NCBI RefSeq assembly: GCF_003050745.1
Contig: NZ_QAOF01000003.1
Coordinates: forward strand, 372,001-436,000
Reading direction: 5' to 3'
Length of the DNA stretch: 64,000 nucleotides
Source of the DNA: Sphingomonas sp. PP-CE-3G-477
Lineage (GTDB): Bacteria; Pseudomonadota; Alphaproteobacteria; Sphingomonadales; Sphingomonadaceae
Under the pieces are notes generated by a model that did no database searches, had not been told where the DNA came from, and saw only the letters and a program-made list of their open reading frames with translations. Below, piece after piece: positions 61,834 through 64,000 of this stretch. The position numbers and the translations under genes are program-made. Numbering within the stretch: the first letter of the stretch is position 1; every line of letters starts with the position of its first letter.

Positions 61834-64000
61834 ATGAGAATCGTACGGTCGTGGCTGTTCGGCGCAAGCGCCGCAGCAATTTGTTGCTCTGCCACCAGTG
61901 TCGAGGCAAGCGCGCAGACGCGCCGCTTCGACGTCCCGGCGCAACCCGCAAGCTCGGGCATCCTGTTGTTCGCGCATCAGGCGGGCATCCAGATCCTCGT
62001 TTCCACGCCGGTCGCTGCCGGTGTCACGACCAATCGCGTGCAGGGCGCGATGGACGTGTCCGCCGCGTTGAAGATGCTTCTCGCCGGTACGAACCTGGTT
62101 CCGGTAAAGACCGGCGGGGCGATCACGCTCAAGCGACGCCAACCTGTCGCGTCCCGGATCGCCCTCATGCCCGTCGTGGCGCAGCAGATCGCAGCGCCTG
62201 TGAATGAGATCGCCGCGCCGCCGCAGCAGGAGCCCGCGGTCGTCTCTCCCGCCACGGAGCAGGACATCGTCGTCACCGGCATCCGCGCCTCGTTGCAGGA
62301 GTCGATCAACGTCAAGCGCGCGGCGAGCAATATCGTCGACGTCATCACCGCACAGGACATCGGCAAGCTGCCCGACCAGAACGTCGCGGAATCGATGAGC
62401 CGCATCAGCGGCGTGCAGATCACGCGGCGCGAGGGCGACGGATCGACCTTCACCGTGCGCGGCATTTCGCAGAACCGGCTGGAGATCAACGGTCGTACGC
62501 TGCTGGGGCCGGGCGCGGGCGGCAACGCGTCGCTCGAATCGATCAGTCCGGAGATCATATCGAGTATCGTCGTCTCGAAGTCGCCGACCGCCGACATGCC
62601 GGAAGGCGCGCTGGGCGCGACGGTCAATCTCAAGACCAAGCGACCGCTCGATCTCGCCGATCTGGTCGTGAGCGGTCGGTTGCAGGGGGCCTATACCGAT
62701 CAGGCGGATCATCTGGGCTATCGCGGCTCCGCGCTGGTCTCGAAGAATTTCAGCGATACGCTGGGGGTGCTCGCGAGTGCGGCCTATTCGAACACGCACA
62801 CGCGCGGCTATTCGTTCGACTCCGGCGGCTGGTCGCGAACCAACAATATCGACGGCAATGGCGACGGGGTGAACGATCCCGGCCTGTTCCGGCCGAACCG
62901 CTTCATGGCGCGGATCTTCGACCGCGCGGAGCAGCGGCTGACGCTCAACAGTTCGATCCAGTATCGTCCCGCCGACAAATGGGAGATCGTTCTCGACGGC
63001 ACCTATTCACGGCTGAAGCGCGAGCGGCAGAGCGCAAACTATCAGGTCCTGCTCAACGACAACGATGTCGGCGCGGTCGCGGACAAGGATGGCACGATCG
63101 TCAGCGGGACGTTCAACAACGTCATCGTCCGGCCGCTCGTCTACGACGAACCGACCGAATTCCGATCGACCAATCTCGGCGCCTCGACGAAGTACGACGG
63201 CGACATCGTCAAGGTCAGCGCGGATGCGTCCTACAGCAAGGGACGCGGCACCGATGGCGGGCCGGGGGCATCGTTCACCTATGTCGTCGTGCCGCGCGCG
63301 GGACGGGTCGCCAGCGCCGCGATCGATTTCAGCAAGGGGAATGCGGTCCCGAACCTCGCATTGACGTCCAACTTCGACGTCAACGATCCTGCGCAATATC
63401 AGCTCGCGTCGGTCTTCGACGGCGACAACGTCACCAACAACACCGGGTACGACGGACGCGTCGATTTCACGATCCTGTCCAGTTGGGGGCCGTTGCAATC
63501 GATCCAGGTCGGCAGTCGCTACGAGAAGATTCAATTCTATTCGGAGACCCCGCAAAGCCTGCCTTCCGCCGCGAGCCTGATCGGGAAACACGACCGCAAT
63601 GGCGACGGGATCATCACCGTCGATGAACTCCCGGGGCTCGACTATAACGACAGGCAGGGCAGCTTCTTCCCCGGGGCGGGCGGAGATTTTCCGCGCGATA
63701 TCCTGGGGGGCACGGTCGACAAGAATGTCGCACGCGACGCCTTCGGGCTGCCGGTGCCGCGCGCCGATGCCATCCCGTTCGGGCGGGTATCGATCAAGGA
63801 CGTCGAACAGGACACGCTCGCCTTCTACGCACGCGCCAATGTCGCCGGGACGATCGGTGGCCTGCCGCTCGCCGGCAATGCGGGCGTGCGCTACATCACG
63901 TTCGAACGGATATCGTCCGGGTACCTTTCGGACACGCAGCCGACGTTGGCGAAATCGCGGTTCGACTATTGGTTGCCGAGCGCCAACGCCTCGCTCGACC
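61834..64000 (+). CDS. TonB-dependent transducer with STN domain (partial)
   Basis: The frame is open from ATG 61834 to the window end (over 720 residues). A signal peptide is followed by an STN domain (FDVPAQPASSGILLFAHQAG ... GAITLKRR, about 30-104), a TonB box (DIVVTGI, 144-150) and the plug (IGKLPDQNVAESMSRISGVQITR, VRGISQNRLEINGR). STN plus the preceding sigma/FecR pair marks it as the signalling receptor. Two Ca-binding-like loops occur: D340-G-N-G-D-G-V-N-D and an EF-hand-like DRNGDGIITVDE (587-598). The substrate is unknown. Confidence 0.93.
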   Translation, partial: MRIVRSWLFGASAAAICCSATSVEASAQTRRFDVPAQPASSGILLFAHQAGIQILVSTPVAAGVTTNRVQGAMDVSAALKMLLAGTNLVPVKTGGAITLKRRQPVASRIALMPVVAQQIAAPVNEIAAPPQQEPAVVSPATEQDIVVTGIRASLQESINVKRAASNIVDVITAQDIGKLPDQNVAESMSRISGVQITRREGDGSTFTVRGISQNRLEINGRTLLGPGAGGNASLESISPEIISSIVVSKSPTADMPEGALGATVNLKTKRPLDLADLVVSGRLQGAYTDQADHLGYRGSALVSKNFSDTLGVLASAAYSNTHTRGYSFDSGGWSRTNNIDGNGDGVNDPGLFRPNRFMARIFDRAEQRLTLNSSIQYRPADKWEIVLDGTYSRLKRERQSANYQVLLNDNDVGAVADKDGTIVSGTFNNVIVRPLVYDEPTEFRSTNLGASTKYDGDIVKVSADASYSKGRGTDGGPGASFTYVVVPRAGRVASAAIDFSKGNAVPNLALTSNFDVNDPAQYQLASVFDGDNVTNNTGYDGRVDFTILSSWGPLQSIQVGSRYEKIQFYSETPQSLPSAASLIGKHDRNGDGIITVDELPGLDYNDRQGSFFPGAGGDFPRDILGGTVDKNVARDAFGLPVPRADAIPFGRVSIKDVEQDTLAFYARANVAGTIGGLPLAGNAGVRYITFERISSGYLSDTQPTLAKSRFDYWLPSANASLD

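Overview
The window is about 64 kb of GC-rich chromosomal DNA from an alphaproteobacterium, most probably a Sphingomonas or close sphingomonad. The reasons are the strong G/C bias at third codon positions, four large TonB-dependent outer-membrane receptors, a complete Entner-Doudoroff gene set (zwf, pgl, edd, glk, eda), and several families of short palindromic repeats between genes. No rRNA, tRNA, CRISPR array, prophage or transposase gene is visible.

Layout. 1-8.1 kb: tail of a receiver-domain protein, ilvD, a lipoprotein, nnr (with a palindromic element inserted in frame), an RlmD/RumA-like methyltransferase, then truA-fmt facing recR-def. 8.2-11.7 kb: rmuC with an overlapping leader ORF, and the rpsF-rpsR-rplI operon. 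11.8-17.3 kb: an RcnB-like protein, then fabD, a GxxExxY gene framed by perfect 26-bp inverted repeats, fabG, acpP, fabF and mltG. 17.5-25.1 kb: on the minus strand, a MarR regulator, an SH3 protein, argC, zwf, pgl, edd, glk and eda, which carry glucose through phosphorylation, oxidation, dehydration and cleavage. 25.3-35.7 kb: secG, pyrG, a receptor, a frameshifted membrane protein, panB, yfgM-bamB-der and a TusA-like gene. 35.8-38.7 kb: an Hpt protein, bfr-bfd with two Fur-like boxes, and a DUF418 gene with a decayed tandem copy. 39-44.3 kb: a cluster of three repeat families, purL, a lone BrnA-like antitoxin, map, a CinA-like protein and a HIRAN protein. 44.3-64 kb: the accessory part. It holds a receptor divergent from an M13 peptidase across LacI-type operators, a 996-aa receptor followed by TPR-hydroxylase and TPR-sulfotransferase genes, small orphan genes, an MFS exporter, and an ECF sigma/FecR/receptor surface-signalling set cut by the window end.

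The most unusual signals are: (i) a short leader ORF encoding RERLHFLYF or a near variant, which overlaps the start codon of two unrelated genes (rmuC and DUF418) and has a third copy in front of a DUF418 remnant; (ii) a palindromic repeat inserted in frame inside nnr; (iii) the inverted-repeat-framed GxxExxY gene inside the fatty-acid synthesis cluster; and (iv) the receptor/TPR-hydroxylase/TPR-sulfotransferase neighbourhood.
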